Numbered from the stretch's first letter, positions 22,841 to 37,500 are shown. The stretch: 64,000 nucleotides of DNA from Mactromeris polynyma (GCA_032209605.1 JASFXZ010000014.1:1384912-1448911), one strand, 5' to 3'. The notes: a model not told the origin generated them from the sequence alone. A program made the numbers and translations.

Positions 22841-22998
22841 CAGAGGCTCGCTTCATATCATTTTATTCAACTCGTTCAATAAATTCAATACTAAACAACA
22901 CTCATTGAACTCGTTCAATACAAAGAATATGAAGCTCGCAGAGGCTCGATCGCTTCATATCATTTTATTCAACTCGTTTAATAAATTCAATACTAAAC
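22841..22998 (+). repeat. Short direct repeat pair
   Basis: 22841-22896 and 22939-22998 share 'cagaggctcg', 'cttcatatcattttattcaa' and 'ataaattcaatactaaac'. The second copy has 'atcg' inserted. This is a local duplication of unknown meaning. Confidence 0.7.
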
Positions 22999-23189
22999 TA
23001 GACTGCGCCCATAGGATACAGATGCCCCCACTAGCAGCCTTTCCTTTATCACAAAAGCAAATGCTATTATTCTGCTCATAGTTTGTGAATGGATATCAAA
23101 ATTACCAAGTGAACAACTGTACTGATTATGGTGATAAGTCAATTCATCACTCTGTATAGCTTGTACTTCTAGCACGACAGATCTAAACG

Positions 23190-23520
23190 GAGCAGAGCAG
23201 AGCAGAGTTGAGGAGAGTTGAAAATAGCAGAACAGAGCAGAATTAAGTTAAGGAGACTTGAACAGAGCAGAACAGAGCAGAATTGAGTTGAGGAGAGTTG
23301 AACATAGCAGAACAGAGCAGAATTGAGTTAAGGAGACTTGAACATAGCAGAACAGAGCATAATTGAGTTGAGGAGAGTTGAACATCGCAGAACAGAGCAG
23401 AATTGAGTTAAGGAGAGTTGAACAGAGCAGAACATAGCATAATTGAGTTGAGGAGAGTTGAACAAAGCAGAACAGAGCAGAATTGAGTTGAGTTGAACAG
23501 AACAGAACAGATCAGCACAG
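23190..23520 (+). repeat. 40-bp purine-rich minisatellite, about 8 copies
   Basis: The exact 40-bp period can be followed at 23241, 23281, 23321, 23361, 23401, 23441 and 23481, each beginning 'aattgagttgaggagagttg' or a close variant and continuing 'aacatagcagaacagagcag'. The array decays into 5-bp 'acaga' repeats to 23570. Confidence 0.92.
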
Positions 23521-23570
23521 AACAGATCAGAACAGAATATCACAGAACAGAACAGGACAGAATATCACAT

Positions 23571-25516
23571 AAGTTTTATTATTCAACTAAATATTATTTT
23601 TGCAAACTTCCGCAGTATCTTCACAATTTTTATGTTCGAAGCCAATGAACCTCAACAATTGTTGTTCCATAGTTATATTCAAAGTTTATCACTGCAGTAC
23701 TTCAAAAGGCACTCTTAAAGCCCAACGTTGGGTCACAAAAAGCGTCCATCGAACCACATTAACCAAATCTGTAAATGATATGTCTATACGATCAAATTAT
23801 TAAAACATTTCATATCTAATCATCAAGCCTCAAACAGATGATTAATCAGCCTTTAAAACACCATTACTTTTAATTAAGTGGGTCAATAAAGTAAAGATGA
23901 CGGATCGATGACCGCTAAAAGATCTCTGGCGATAAGGACATAATTGTATTTGCCAAACGTTGACAAGCGGTCATCATTCTCTTGCAGAAAGTTAGTGAAA
24001 TTCTGATGTATGTCGGGACTGTGATGATATAAGCATGATGATAACGTGAAGGAGATAGAAAGAGAACTATATTTCGTAATTTGATATAGCTATTTTAAGT
24101 AATTGTCAAATACAGTTCAACATCTCGTGCATTATCCAGAGTTGTCGTTCTTCCTACGGAGCGAAACATTTTCATACTTATATAAATGTAAGAATAATAA
24201 TAATAATACAAAATACTGATAATAATAACAAATTTATTTACTGAAGATGACATATACGACATAGACCATATACAGTACAGCAAATCAAAACTAGATCTAT
24301 ATAAACCTAACCTTCAGATGGCCTTCACTAACAACACATTTAATAAAAAAACAAGCACATAAAAATTGCAGACATACCATTCCCATATAACAGTTAACAA
24401 TAAAAAATGGTTTCACGTTCTGACAGACACATCATTAATTCATCAAGTATACATTAAGCATATCATATTGCATCACCAGTCACTGGTGCATTTATATAGT
24501 GTAACGTTCGTTATCTTTATTTCCTCCAAATAAGTAGATCAAAATAACCTAACTGGCAATTTACATATCAATCCCACCGACCAATTATACAAAACCTTAG
24601 TGTCAATGTTATAATTATACTGCTGTTTTTTGAAACCTGATGCACTGTGACAGAATGAGTAGAATTATCAATAACCGAAACACGTGTATTGCGTTAATAT
24701 GACTTTTTAGAATCACCTTTCACTATATTTCCATAGTTCACAAGTCTTGGCAGCTTTAAAAATGTCACATAATCAAATTGCTTCTCAATTTTCTAAACGT
24801 CGTGACAGACTGATGTAATTAGTTTGATGGAAATGAATAAGGAACAATCTATATATTTAAAACATTTCAAAGATCGTGCTTTTGTGAAATGCGAAACATA
24901 TCTGGCATGTATCACAATGAGCAAGCCATTAATCTTAACAGTCGGTTATTAAATAATTGCTTTGCATGATATTTGTTAGAAAACAGACACAGCTGGTCTA
25001 GGAATTGAAGATTTCTAAATTCAATTAATATTTCAATAGCAACCATGTATAATACATATGTTGAGCGGCTATTGCTCTAGAAAGGTTAAACTAATAGTGA
25101 ATTCGTTACTACAGGAAAGTCTGATACTTTTGTTGTACAGAAGTTTTCGCCGAAGAGATGGTCTGTCTGGAGAGGACTTACTGTACGATATCCGTCACTG
25201 ACATATGTAACATGTACATTTACCATACACATACGTACCAGTATATATAACATTAATTACATAGAAATCGATAACACTTTATTCTACACTATAATTAAAA
25301 TACATGTACATCAATAAACATACATACTCGTATACTCTCTTAATGGTGAATGTATCATGACATAAGTTAGGATGACAAAGTAACATTAACCTAATAATTT
25401 GTTGAACATAAGGGTGATTAATTTCGCCCATCAGATAAGTTAGGCCTTCGCTCGTTTTTATATAGCTTTCAAACATACATGTATATTCGTTTATTTAACA
25501 TACATTCTAAGTTCTA
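23571..25516. other. Intergenic, with LINE-tail microsatellite at 24190-24270
   Basis: An AAT-rich tract and a LINE-like tail on the minus strand at 24190-24330. Segments near 24420-24470 resemble 21540-21590 ('gacagacacatcattaattc'), so both belong to one old repeat family. No gene was seen. Confidence 0.45.
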
Positions 25517-27060
25517 AGCTAAACCCTCCCCCTCCTTTCCTAGGTCCCCAACAGTCCCTCCCTCCCTTCTTCTCTCACCCTTCCTCGTTCCCTCGCTCCA
25601 ACCCTCCCTCGTTCCTCCTTCCCTATCTACTTCCCCTCCTTCTCCCCTTAGTCGCTCCTTACCTAGGTCCCACACATTTCCTCCCTCCCTTCTTCTCTCA
25701 CCCTTCCTCGTTCCCACAGTCCCTCCTTTCCTAGGTCCCCAACAGTCCCTCCCTCCCTTCTTCTCTCACCCTTCCTCGTTCCCTCGCTCCAACCTTCCCT
25801 CGTTCCTCCTTGCCTATCTACCTCCCATCCTCCTCCCCTTAGTCCCTCCTTACCTAGGTCCCCCACATTCCATCCCTCCCTTCTTCTCTCACCCTTCCTC
25901 GTTCCCTCGCTCCAGCCCTCCCTCGTTCCTCCTTGCCTATCTACCTCCCCTCCTCCTCCCCTTAGTCCCTCCTTACCTAGGTCCCACACATTCCCTCCCT
26001 CCCTTCTTCTCTCACCCTTCCTCGTTCCCTCGCTCCAACCCTCCCTCGTTCTTCCTTCCCTATCTACCTCCCCCTCCTCCTCCCCTTAGTCCCTCCTTCC
26101 ATAGGTCCCCACATTCCCTCCCTCCCTTCTTCTCTCACCCTTCTTCGTTCCCACAGTCCCTCCTTTCCTAGGTCCCCAACAGTCCCTCCCTCCCTTCTTC
26201 TCTCACCCTTCCTCGTTCCCTCGCTCCAACCCTCCCTCGTTCCTCCTTCCCTATCAACCTCCCCTCCTCCTCCCCTTAGTCCCTCCTTACCTAGGTCCCC
26301 CACATTCCCTCCCTCCCTTCTTCTCTCACCCTTCCTCGTTCCCCGCTCCAACCCTCGCTCGTTCCTCCTTCCCTATCTACCTCCCCTCCTCCTCCCCTTA
26401 GTCCCTCCTTCCATAGGTTTCCCACATCCCCCCTCTCCCTTCTTCCCTCACCCTTCCTCGTTCCCACAGTCTCTCCTTTCCTAGGTCCCCCACATTCCCT
26501 CTCTCCCTTTTCCCTCAACCTTCCTCCTTCCATAGGTTTCCCACATCCCCCCTCTCCCTCCTTCCCTCACCCTTCCTCGTTCCCACAGTCTCTCCTTTCC
26601 TATGTCCCCCACATTCCCTCTCTCCCTTTTCCCTCAACCTTCCTCCTTCCCTAGGTCCCCCACATTCCCTCTCTCCATTCTTTCCTCATCCTTCCTCGTT
26701 CCCACAGTTCCTCCTTCCCTATGTCCTCTATATTCCCTCTCTCCCTTTTCCCTCAACCTTCCTCCTTCCCTAGGTCCCCACATTTCCTCTCTCTCCCTTC
26801 TTCCCTCAACCTTCCTCCTTCCCTAGGTCCCCCACGTTCCCTCTCTCCCTTCTTCCCTCAACCTTCCTCCTTCCCTAGGTCCCCCACATTCCCTCTCTCC
26901 CTTTCCCCTCACCCTTCCTCGTTCCCTCGCTCCAACCCTCCCTCGTTCCTCCTTCCTTATCTACCTTCCCCTACTCCTTCCCTCAGTCCCTCCTTCGCTC
27001 CTCTCTTTCTTTCCCTCCCTCACTTCTCCATCGTTCGATTCATTTCTCCACCCATCCTTT
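25517..27060. repeat. 1.5-kb pyrimidine-rich (plus strand) minisatellite
   Basis: Units of about 125 bp in the left part are built on 'ccttcttctctcacccttcc', 'tcgttccctcgctccaaccc' and 'ctatctacctcccctcctcc'. Shorter variants of about 60 bp ('taggtcccccacattccctc') follow from about 26480. The plus strand is nearly all C/T with occasional 'aggt' and 'aac'. Long open frames on both strands come from composition alone. Confidence 0.9.
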
Positions 27061-29879
27061 CGATTAGCCATGTTTTGGAAAATGTCGAGCTCGTATAACA
27101 AACGTAACTTCAAATTTTGATAAGTCTATTATGACAGTGATCAAAAATGTCAAAATCTACTTGAATGGAATCCAATATAAACAAGATATAAACCAAAAGT
27201 GCTACTGCATTTGTATATAAAAAGCTATTGTTTGTTTTACTGAAAACAAATTGTTCAGAGCGCCTGTAATATAATTATGTTGGCTGGTTTGTGCCACATC
27301 GTCTAGACGTTATTTCGCTCACGATAAGACGATGCTTTTAGACATTGTATGAACTTCGGTAGTGCTATTCGCACTCTGTAGAGAAATATAATGACGTCAC
27401 AATATGTGTACAGAACACGATGTACAGCGCCAGAGCCACTCGGAGCACCTCGGCGATCATTAGTATAAATGACTGTATTCCGAGCTTTGTCGGATACCGT
27501 CGAGCAGTTACGATTGCACCAGAGCGAAATTCGACAAAGGTTACGCGCAGATAATTTCGTCATACAGTGCGGTCGTCATCAAGGTTGTCCTTATTTTTCG
27601 ATTAGTGGGGGTTAACTTCAGAATTTGGACAATTTGTTCTGTTATGTTTCCAGTCAGAGATCAAAGTGTGGTTCGAATTTGACGGGTTTCAGCAATTGCG
27701 CAAATGTCTACTTATCGACACAGCCAAGACAATACCAAAATAAAATACTGCATAATTGAGGTAACAGGAATAAAGATTTTTTTTACAAAGGTCAATAACC
27801 ACGTACATTCAATCCTTGCAGTAAACTACATTGTACATGATTTAGCGTATCCTTGTGGTGCTAGTGTGAGTATCGAAACAGTTAAAATAGTTCCTTACGA
27901 CAATAAACACTTCAATTATTAATGACGAAATTAATAATCTTAGTATTCATACTCAACTTACTATATCTTAGTAAGGAAATATTAAAAGCTAGTAGGAGTA
28001 ATGTCCCTTTCCGTCACATTGAGCAAGATTTTACTCTGATCAAAATCAGGGTTTTGTGAAATCGTCAACACGAATGGTTGACCTTATTACCGTAACTGTG
28101 CATTCGTTAATTAATATGTTCCAAATACAAGACGGTCTGTCGAGAAAAAGAATTCTTTGTGACTATCATAACAATCGGTATAAAATGGTTATTGCATTGA
28201 AAGACAAATATGCAAGGTGTAATTTCATACTTTACACATTTCCCAACTTTTTCCTTTCAAATAACTGACTAAATTGTAGTTAATTTACAAAGCGAGGTGA
28301 AGTGATCGAGGTACAGAGTGCCTAAATCCTCATCCGAGAGTCATGAGTTCGAGAACACCGGTGAGCCGGATGTCATCACGAACTTCAAAATCGCCGACTT
28401 TGGCACTCGATGGGTAGGCCTAGTAACCGAGGAAGCAGTCATTGAGAGAGATGAGTATAAGTTGTATGAACTGTTTTCATGATCGATGTAAAATGAATAC
28501 TTTTAAACTGAACTTCACTTATCTGTCGTGGTTACAAGACAGATTAATTAATATTCCCTCGTAAAATAAGATATTTACAGTGCAAGTTGCTAGAACAATA
28601 GCCTGTACAACATGATAGACTTATCACATTCCGGGACTCCGTGACGTTGTGGTAAGCCATCTCGCAAGACAGCACACGCCCTAAATTGAAACACGCAGGT
28701 CGTTACCAGTGCTCAACATTACCGACTGTGTGTAATTTGTTTCTTAATGTATCTTGGCTTATTATTGTATAAAGTTATAGCACAATACACACATATATAT
28801 ACAACAAAAGAACAAATGTTATGTCGTTATACAATTCATATATTGATAAATGTAAGTGATATATGGTCATATAGAACATGAAAGGTGAATAAATGTCATA
28901 TAATCAGCACGTTATTTAATCATTTCATTTCATTCAGTAATTAATATCCAATGTATAAAGTTGTATGTATTAAATTACTTCTCACCTTCATTTTAGTATG
29001 AAATGACACAATCATGTGTATTGTTATAAAGTTTCAACCCACGTAAATAATACGTGAAAAATTGGCAATATATTACAATGTATAATAGAGTTTACGAACC
29101 TTCTGTTGAATCTATCCGTCAGAGTGACCAATAACGAATAGCGAACTTAATTATATACAGGTTCAAAATTTGTTTAATCTGGATAAACATTAATTGTACC
29201 AAAATAGCGAATGCCCCCGCAATGCCATTTCAACTAATGCGTTAGTATTTGACAATACATAACAGAAGTAGACATCGAATTAAGCCGAGGATTTTTTTCT
29301 CCGCGTACCAGTTCCGACGTTGTACCGAAATATATGTAATGTTCGGCCAATTTGACCAAGCCGAAAACGATACAATGTTAATTTAAACTAGTGAATAAAA
29401 ACAGGAACATTCCTAAGTGATTGGATCAAACTACATGTATGTACTTAATTATCCAAGTCAAGTCATTAACACAATACGTTACTGTCGAGTAAACTTGAAG
29501 GTGTATATTGCAAACATAATAACAATAGAAGAGTATACAATATATAAACAGATAGATAGATACATTTACTTCGGTCCATAATAGATGTATATTGCAACAA
29601 TGGCAATAATAAACATTGAATACATCATATTACAACATATGTAAGTAAGAAACAACGTCAGGTACGCACGCTGAGTGGCATACTCAGTAACAGTGCTGAA
29701 TGACCATCTTAATCAATACCAAAATTGCGCATAGGACAAACATTCGATATAATCAGTAAAACGGGGATACGGCCCGAGTTAATTTCTGTTTCATCGGGGT
29801 TTACGTCGTTTTTCAACGATGTCTTAGTCATATACGGCGTCAAGTTGACCTAACCACTTTTCCTTGCATTAATTATCAG
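27061..29879. other. Intergenic, no supported gene
   Basis: Small open frames at 27303-27563 (minus) and 27704-27922 (plus) show no family resemblance. At 28290-28385, 'gagttcgagaacac' and its upstream context resemble a degenerate tRNA B box, perhaps an old SINE. At 29540-29600 the minus strand ends 'tatctatctatctg' after 'ttatggaccgaagtaaatg', a probable LINE tail. Confidence 0.4.
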
Positions 29880-30127
29880 CCAGTACTAACTTGCTCAGCC
29901 GTAAGCCGCTGACAACTTCTCCAGATGCTGAGGCCATGACTGTAGCCAACGTCACGGAAGAACATATCCTGCTCACCCCGGCAATCATGTACGAGTTTTC
30001 TTACCCAATGGTGTATGAAAGTTGGGAACAGTCACTAGAATTCATCATTGATATACACCGACTCGTACATATTTCCACGAGGAGCCCCGAGATTCCAACC
30101 AGCGGCGAAGCCACACCCATTGAGTAA
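29880..30127. other. Coding-like block, strand and identity unresolved
   Basis: On the plus strand a frame open from about 29880 (after ttatcag) runs 78 codons to a strong donor-like GTAAGT at 30124. On the minus strand one frame reads hydrophobic segments (VASPLVGISGLLVEIC, then SYMIAGVSRICSSVTLATV) with a single in-frame TAA between them, as in a decayed transporter exon. GC content is higher than in the flanks. I do not recognise either product. Confidence 0.3.
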
Positions 30128-33100
30128 GTTCTAAATACGCCCCCTGCATGTCATGTGTACCAATATCAAACACTGAACAAAAGGCACGGGTCCATCATAT
30201 CTATATTGGTCTCTATATACCATGCATATAGCAAAACATATAAGCATATACATGCAAATACATACATCTTCGTATCAAACAAGCAAATACACGACTATTT
30301 TATAATTCATTCAACAATACTATCAGTAAGTACAATTCCTTAACCTTCACACAGGAATGTAGATAGTGTCTGTAAGTGTAACAATATTTGCTGATGTGTG
30401 TTCATTATACGTGTTTTTAAGACTGGTCTATTTCAATAATTCACTGGAAGGAACATTGAACTTGTCGAATGTTCATAGTATACGTTATTATATTTCTTGT
30501 GCATGCACATGTATGTCACACAAAGAATTACTGCTCATTTTATGAGCATTTATTGTAATGTACCAACGTACGTAATCAATACAAAATACATGTACAAATT
30601 AAAATATGTAGTATGTTAAGCTATAAGTAGCTATTGACCGCCTACACACCAACTGACCGACTCGATCTAACTACATGTATAGCGCTTTCCGATCGAGCTA
30701 AATACATGTACATGTAGTTGACTGTTTTATATGAATGAGTAAAAGTCAAACCTGGTCTTATATCTTACATCCCCATCTAGTCCCAACGTTTTACAAATTA
30801 ATTACAAAGCATTAACATCTTTTGCAGAACATAAAATACAAGTTTATTTTCCTGATATAAAGAACTACAATTTTTGCTCAAGAGTATCGCGTTACAAAGT
30901 GTTTATCAAATATACTAGTTATAAGTGCTAACCCGCCGGAACTACTTTACTAGCATTCAAAAAAGCAACTTGTCTTAAATGCATTATGTGAGGGATAAAG
31001 AACTGATATGACACTGATCAACTTAAGAAAATAGACGCAAGAAGTCGGTCAAGGCCATGCTGAACAGTAAGAATCACACTCACTGTCAGTATTATTATAA
31101 CGCAATATCCCAGGATTGCACTTTTGACTTGTACCGATATAAGCTTCAGCTATGTGTTATACATGTATGTTATTTATGTTGTATATGTAATGAAAACATG
31201 ATTCACACTCCAATGTTGTATTTAATATGTAGTGATCGACCAGTTTGTATAATCGCTACATCCGGTTATATCACTTTAATCAGATGTCGTGTTAGGACGC
31301 CGATAAAGCGTATAAAACACTATCTTATTCGAAATTAAAACAGAACAAAACAGAACTAAACCTGACTATTCTCAACTAAAATCGTTAAAAACTAAAAGGC
31401 TAATATGAAAGATAATCCACATTACAGCAAAAAAGTGCCATCGAAAGGATATAATTTGAGCACTAATATATATGTGTACATATATGTGTATCTACCTCTA
31501 TTGGAAAGTGTTTAAATCAAAATATGAATTATTGTTTTAGCCGTTCCTAATTTCAATGTGATAAAGTGACCATATTTTTTTTTAAAAAGGACAATGAGGA
31601 AAAAGCTAATCACAGAAACATGATGTTTGCATCACGATACAGTATCGAAAATTAAGTCTGTTACGTTTGTTTGCGCACGAAAGTTGATTTATCCCGGTTT
31701 ATAAAGAGTTCACCTTCATAATTCAATAATTAAAAGAATTCAATAATAATTATATTCCGCCGTGACAATAACAACCGGCAATCAATTTAACACATTGATA
31801 GTTACAACAACAACAACATAGCAGAAGACAACAGATTTAAACTTTTCTATAGCAATTGCAATAATTCTGCTTATATTTGTACAGCTATGTTTGTAAGTTT
31901 TTAAGTTTTTGCTCTTCCACTTTCTCCTTCAATTAAAGTTAATTGCATTTGTCACATTTTGTATACAAATCGAAATTGATTTTGTGTGTTTTAATTACAT
32001 ATATGATACTTCATAATATTTTATCAATGTTGAAGTATAAACAACATTGCATTGTAGATATTCTGTGATATTGTGTTAATTAGTCAGTGTCTCGTAAGCC
32101 AAGTGTGGCTGAGCACAAAATATTTTTATGTTTTTTACTTTGTAAAATGTACTGTAATATTTTATGTTTAATAAACTATATATAATATAGCAGACGAGAA
32201 TAATGAAAGAAAATCGAGATTTTTTAGTATATTACTAACTTTAACAAACAATGGAAGCAAGAAGCAATTACTTATTTAAAATTATAAAAACACCATGATA
32301 TTGTTCATTTAATCAAGAAAACAGACATAACTGCTAAAATGTTTTCACTTATTGAACAATATGATTTATTAGCCACTGAACTTTTGCAAATGGACAATTG
32401 TCCTGATTTTTACTCTATGTTCTATGTAATGAAAGGTGATACTTTTAAAATCAAATTGGAAGCAAGAAGATGTTTAGTTAGAATAAATATTTTTACACTA
32501 AATGAAAGAGAGGAAATTGAAGAATATTTTTATAACTGCTAAAATATTCTAGTATGAAGATATAATGTTTACATGTACGTATGCAAATAATTTCCCTATA
32601 TAATCTTTTGATCAAATATGGTAGAGCTGGAAACTCGATATCGATTTTCGGGTCATTTTCAAGGGAGACAATCCACTGCGATAAGCCAGCTAAAAGGCAC
32701 GGAAAGCTGCGTATGTATGACAGTAATGCAGTGTTTATATGAGAACTATTTGGTATTTAAAAATGATCATAATACAAGAGAGAGACAACCTTCTTTTGTT
32801 ATTAATTTGAAGAGTTCACTAATACTATAACACCCAGTCATACCAATAACAAACCCGGTTACTGGCGCCAACTTACGCAATAACTTTAGACATAATATTA
32901 CGATTCCACAACAATAGGGTTTTATTGGTATTTAATCTTGTAAATACATAATACAAAATTTATTTTTTCAAAGCTTTTGAATTATTTGACGAACATATGT
33001 ATACAGAATCAATAAATAAAGACAAAATAATAATAAATAACAAAATGTTAAAATTCTGCTTCTGTTCATTTACATGTATATAAACTTTTGAATACATTCA

Positions 33101-33217
33101 ACAATAATAACAGGCGTGGTACAAATAGTTTGTTATATGTTAAATAAAATTTAATACATATTTGGAATTCTGGGCAGACAAAAATTCCAATAATGTTAAA
33201 TTATTTTCCCTGATCAG
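30128..33217. other. Intergenic, no supported gene
   Basis: AT-rich. Open frames at 32339-32542 and 32618-32830 (plus) have mixed composition; the second contains GHFQGRQSTAISQLKGTESC. Neither has splice context or a family I can name with confidence. Confidence 0.4.
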
Positions 33218-33537
33218 ATGTTTTGGATATAATGAACCGTATCACGCACCGAGATTTTAGGTATATTCATACGCGTACTTTCGAGGTCTATTTCGAAACT
33301 GTACGGGAATTGCCGGATGTAACGATTGGTGTTATTCAACCTACAGATAGTGAAAAAATATCTTGCAACACAGCTGAATTGCGAAGAATACGAGATAACT
33401 TCGAACGTAACACGGGGGAAATACCTTACGTTCCTTCAATTGCCTCGCTTTCAAATAAATTAAAAACTTATTCAGGCCAGAATGGAAGAGTTGATATATT
33501 GGATGAGGGTATAAACGAGAAATTTAAACCCCGCTGA
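33218..33537 (+). other. Possible terminal exon of an unknown protein
   Basis: After ccctgatcag (33208-33217) a frame stays open for 105 codons to TGA at 33535-33537. It has a hydrophilic, balanced composition (for example FEVYFETVRELPDVTIGV and VDILDEGINEKFKPR). I do not recognise it and see no partner exon, so it may be a gene remnant or part of a mobile element. Confidence 0.3.
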
Positions 33538-33569
33538 TTTTTCAAAAACATCCCCGCAAAAATGTTTCA

Positions 33570-34591
33570 ATAGAGCTAACCTTATAATCATCTGAAACTT
33601 TCACAATTTGCTGCAACAACGACTTTCACAAGCAACAATAACAGAAGCATAGAGTAACTATAACAACGAAGTAACAACAAACAACAGTAACTAACATATA
33701 ACATCATCAGCAACAACAAAATACACAGCAAGAACATCAGAAAGAACAACAATAACAACACCAGCTTCAACTAACAACAACATCAGCAAGAACAACAATA
33801 ACAACACCAGCTTCAACTAACAACAACATCAGCAAGAACAACAATAACAACACCAGCTTCAACTAACAACAACATCAGCAAGAACAACAATAACAACACC
33901 ACATTCAACTAACAACAACATCAGAAAGAACAACAATAACAACACCAGCTTCAACTAACAACAACATCAGCAAGAACAACAATAACAACACCAGCTTCAA
34001 CTAACAACAACATCAGCAAGAACAACAATAACAACACCAGCTTCAACTAACAACAACATCAGCAAGAACAACAATAACAACACCACATTCAACTAACAAC
34101 AACATCAGCAAGAACAACAATAACAACACCAGCTTCAACTAACAACAACATCAGCAAGAACAACAATAACAACACCAGCTTCAACTAACAACAACATCAG
34201 CAAGAACAACAATAACAACACCACATTCAACTAACAACAACATCAGCAAGAACAACAATAACAACACCAGCTTCAACTAACAACAACATCAGTAAAAACT
34301 GACAATAACAACACCAGCTTCAACTAACAACAACATCAGTAAAAACTGACAATAACAACACAGCTTCAACTAACAACAACATCAGTAAAACCTGACAATA
34401 ACAACACCAGCTTCAACTAACAACAACATCAGTAAAAACTGACAATAACAACACCAGCTTCAACTAACAACAACATCAGTAAAAACTGACAATAACAACA
34501 CAGCTTCAACTAACAACAACATCAGTAAAAACTGACAATAACAACACCAGCTTCAACTAACAACAACATCAGTAAAAACTGACAATAACAA
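33570..34591 (+). repeat. CAA-rich satellite, left arm (46/47-bp units)
   Basis: From 33763 the unit is 46 bp: 'agcttcaactaacaacaaca' then 'tcagcaagaacaacaataac' and 'aacacc'. From about 34282 it becomes a 47-bp variant with 'tcagtaaaaactgacaataa'. The array breaks at 34591 inside a unit and resumes at 44566 with the same 47-bp variant, so the sequence between is an insertion. Confidence 0.93.
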
Positions 34592-37500
34592 GTTTACAAG
34601 TTTCATTTTTCAAATCGAGAAGGTCATAAACCCATGCGACTATAACATACATAGTAAACATTATAAACAGGTAAACGATAGTCACAAACAGTTTATAAAT
34701 ACACAGTCACAAACAAAATACAACAATAACATTCTAGCAAATACATGTATGTAAAACTTCATGACTGATATTGAACATCATCAAGAAGAGGCAAACTAAA
34801 TTCCCTTATGACTATGTCCTACCGAAACTAAATGTAGGATAAGAAAGGGACTTAGAGCCTTGTATATACATAATATAATTGTGTTAATAAAGAACACATC
34901 AATCCATCACCAAATACAACAATATTACATTAACACAACATGTAGTTGGGAGTCCGTCAGGACAAAAGTCGCTTATTTCTCATGATCCATGGCATTTTTT
35001 AGTAGAAATGTTTCAATACCATATTCATGTTGCCCAATACTAGTTGTCTATGGTTCTAAACCATGCCACGCGCAAAACCCTCTGTGAAGGTCAGAATAGA
35101 GGTCAAAGGTCAATTAAGTGCATTTTTCATACATGTACTTGAAATTGCAGTATATCTTGGTCAGTTTTACAGATAGCATAATCAATATGGTATCAAAATG
35201 AAGCTAAGGGATTGGTCTTTTATTTTCACTTACTTCATGCAAATTTAGTATTTTGCAATCTCCTGAATATTAATGAGAATGTCGGAAAAGGGTAGTTTTC
35301 GTTAAGAATGCATGTGTATGGACGGCAGATTTATTCCATATCTTTGTAATTTCTGCTTTTGAAGAACCAAGTGGTGCCGATTTCAAGGTAAGACATAAAA
35401 TTATTGATATATATTTATATACCTGTATATGTAATTAAATGTTATGTACAATGACCGTTACATGTGGGTGGGATAAATCGACTCCTGATTACAAAAAAAT
35501 CTCATTTCTGTTTAAAATTGACATTGCTCGTTTTAAAACGAACTGCTTAATGTTTCTATGGATGATGTGTAGCATTTTCTTACATTAATACATAGTTGGA
35601 TAATGACAAACTCTTAATTGTCTTTTACACTTATATGACCTTTGACCTAGTTGAATTTAATTGATACGAATCAAAATCCAATGACCAACATACTCAACAA
35701 TATCGCTTATCAGATAAATCCTGCCGATGCAGATCGATATCGATGGGCTACTGGTCAGCAGTCAATTTGTCTGTCGGAAGTTTCCGTAAGTAATTGTAAA
35801 TTTTATATTTAATTATGATCGAAGTTATAATGTGTAGTTTGACTGAAATCTATCGTGCAGATATTTCATGTCGATTATTCTCATTTATGCTCGGCCATGT
35901 GTATGCTGTTATTTGTCCCAGTTGTAATTCATAACACTACCGATTGAAATAATTATAATCACTACTTTACCACACGCAAGCTAGCAACGCTTTGCAAACG
36001 TAAAATTAGGTGAAATTTGATAGGTAGAAATGTTCTCTTCCAATTGATAATTGGGTATAATTGTCTCTTCAAAGTAAGATATCATAGCTAGTCTTATTGT
36101 TTGTACCAATTTATAAGTTTTAGTTATAGAAAGATCAGTGATTTGGAAAAAAGTTCACCTCGTATTACAGAACTCATTAAAAGTTTCTTAAATTTCAATA
36201 ATTTATGGAATGGAATGTAATACTTAGGCCTTTAACATTAAGTGTTTTATGTACATAAAGAGAAAACTATTGGAGTTCGATTTTGTTGATGAAACGCGAG
36301 ATTATTTTATTATTGAAAATGAACTATGTGATAGGCAAATGTTTTGCCAGGGACCGTATATGTTCCATGTTTTGCTCATGAAATAAAATAGAAAAAACAA
36401 ATAATAAGAAACACTTTGTCGTGTAATTTCCAATTCAAGTTAAAATTGCAAATCATTTTGGGTACTTTTTTAAATACGCATGATACTGTGGTGTCCGCAA
36501 ATACCACGCAAAACGTTTTGTTTATTACGCGATAGATCGGGTCTGCGAGACAAAATTTTATGAGAATAGTTATACTCGTCGTGACGTCATCTACGATCCC
36601 TTTCCATGACTGGATCCTACGGAAACGAAGAGGGGCCTGGCCCCCAAGTCGGTTGTGGAGTGACCAGATTAGGTCTCAAGGCTACTATTCTAGCACTTTA
36701 AATACAAAACGTCTATTTATATCTATTTCCCCTTTACTACAAGTATAGCGGAAGCAAGTGCAATAACATTTGACGCCCTGTTGTGCACCTTGGCCTTTTG
36801 TGACCGTCTACTAGAATCGTATGCTGTTCACTCTACATCAGCCAGGCGCTTTCAAATTACTTATCACATGTATGTAATGAAAGCGTCTGTAAAACGCAGA
36901 AATCTGTCGCGGTGTTGTTTTAGTGATTGGCAATGGAAGGGGGGGGGGGGGATTTGACACCTCATATTACTAAATTCATTAAAATAATTTAATTCAATTC
37001 AATAGTTTATGAAAGGGATTTTAATATTTAAGCCTATAGTGTTGCAAAAATAAAACCATTTTGTTTTTTCCAGATACAGCCTACGTTTATGTTTTCACAT
37101 TTCCTCCTTTTTAAAAAAACATGTTTCTGTCCAAAACGTATGTATGACTACCTATCAGTTTTATTTATCATTTTAAACAATCCATGTCTATAAATATAAA
37201 ATGGAACTGATGTATACCACCATAACTGATTCAATATTTAATCATAAGCTTGTAAAATAAGTCTTTAAAATAATAATTGGGACATTAAAATGTTAAATTA
37301 TATTGTTTTAGTTTTGCTTATATTTTACACTGATTCAGAATGTTCTGCATTAAACAACTGCACCGCATGTATTGCATAATATATTTGCTTAGTATCGTAA
37401 AGGGCAATAAAATGATAACACACCCGAACATATAACACTAGTCCGGACGCTAACGAACATTCGAAAGATCGGTAATCTCCGTGAAACTCCGTATAGAATG

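Noticed and set aside
25514..27098. Basic/Gly-rich and Pro/Ser-rich open frames on the two strands.
   Set aside because: They come from the pyrimidine-rich tandem repeat and have no domain or splice context.
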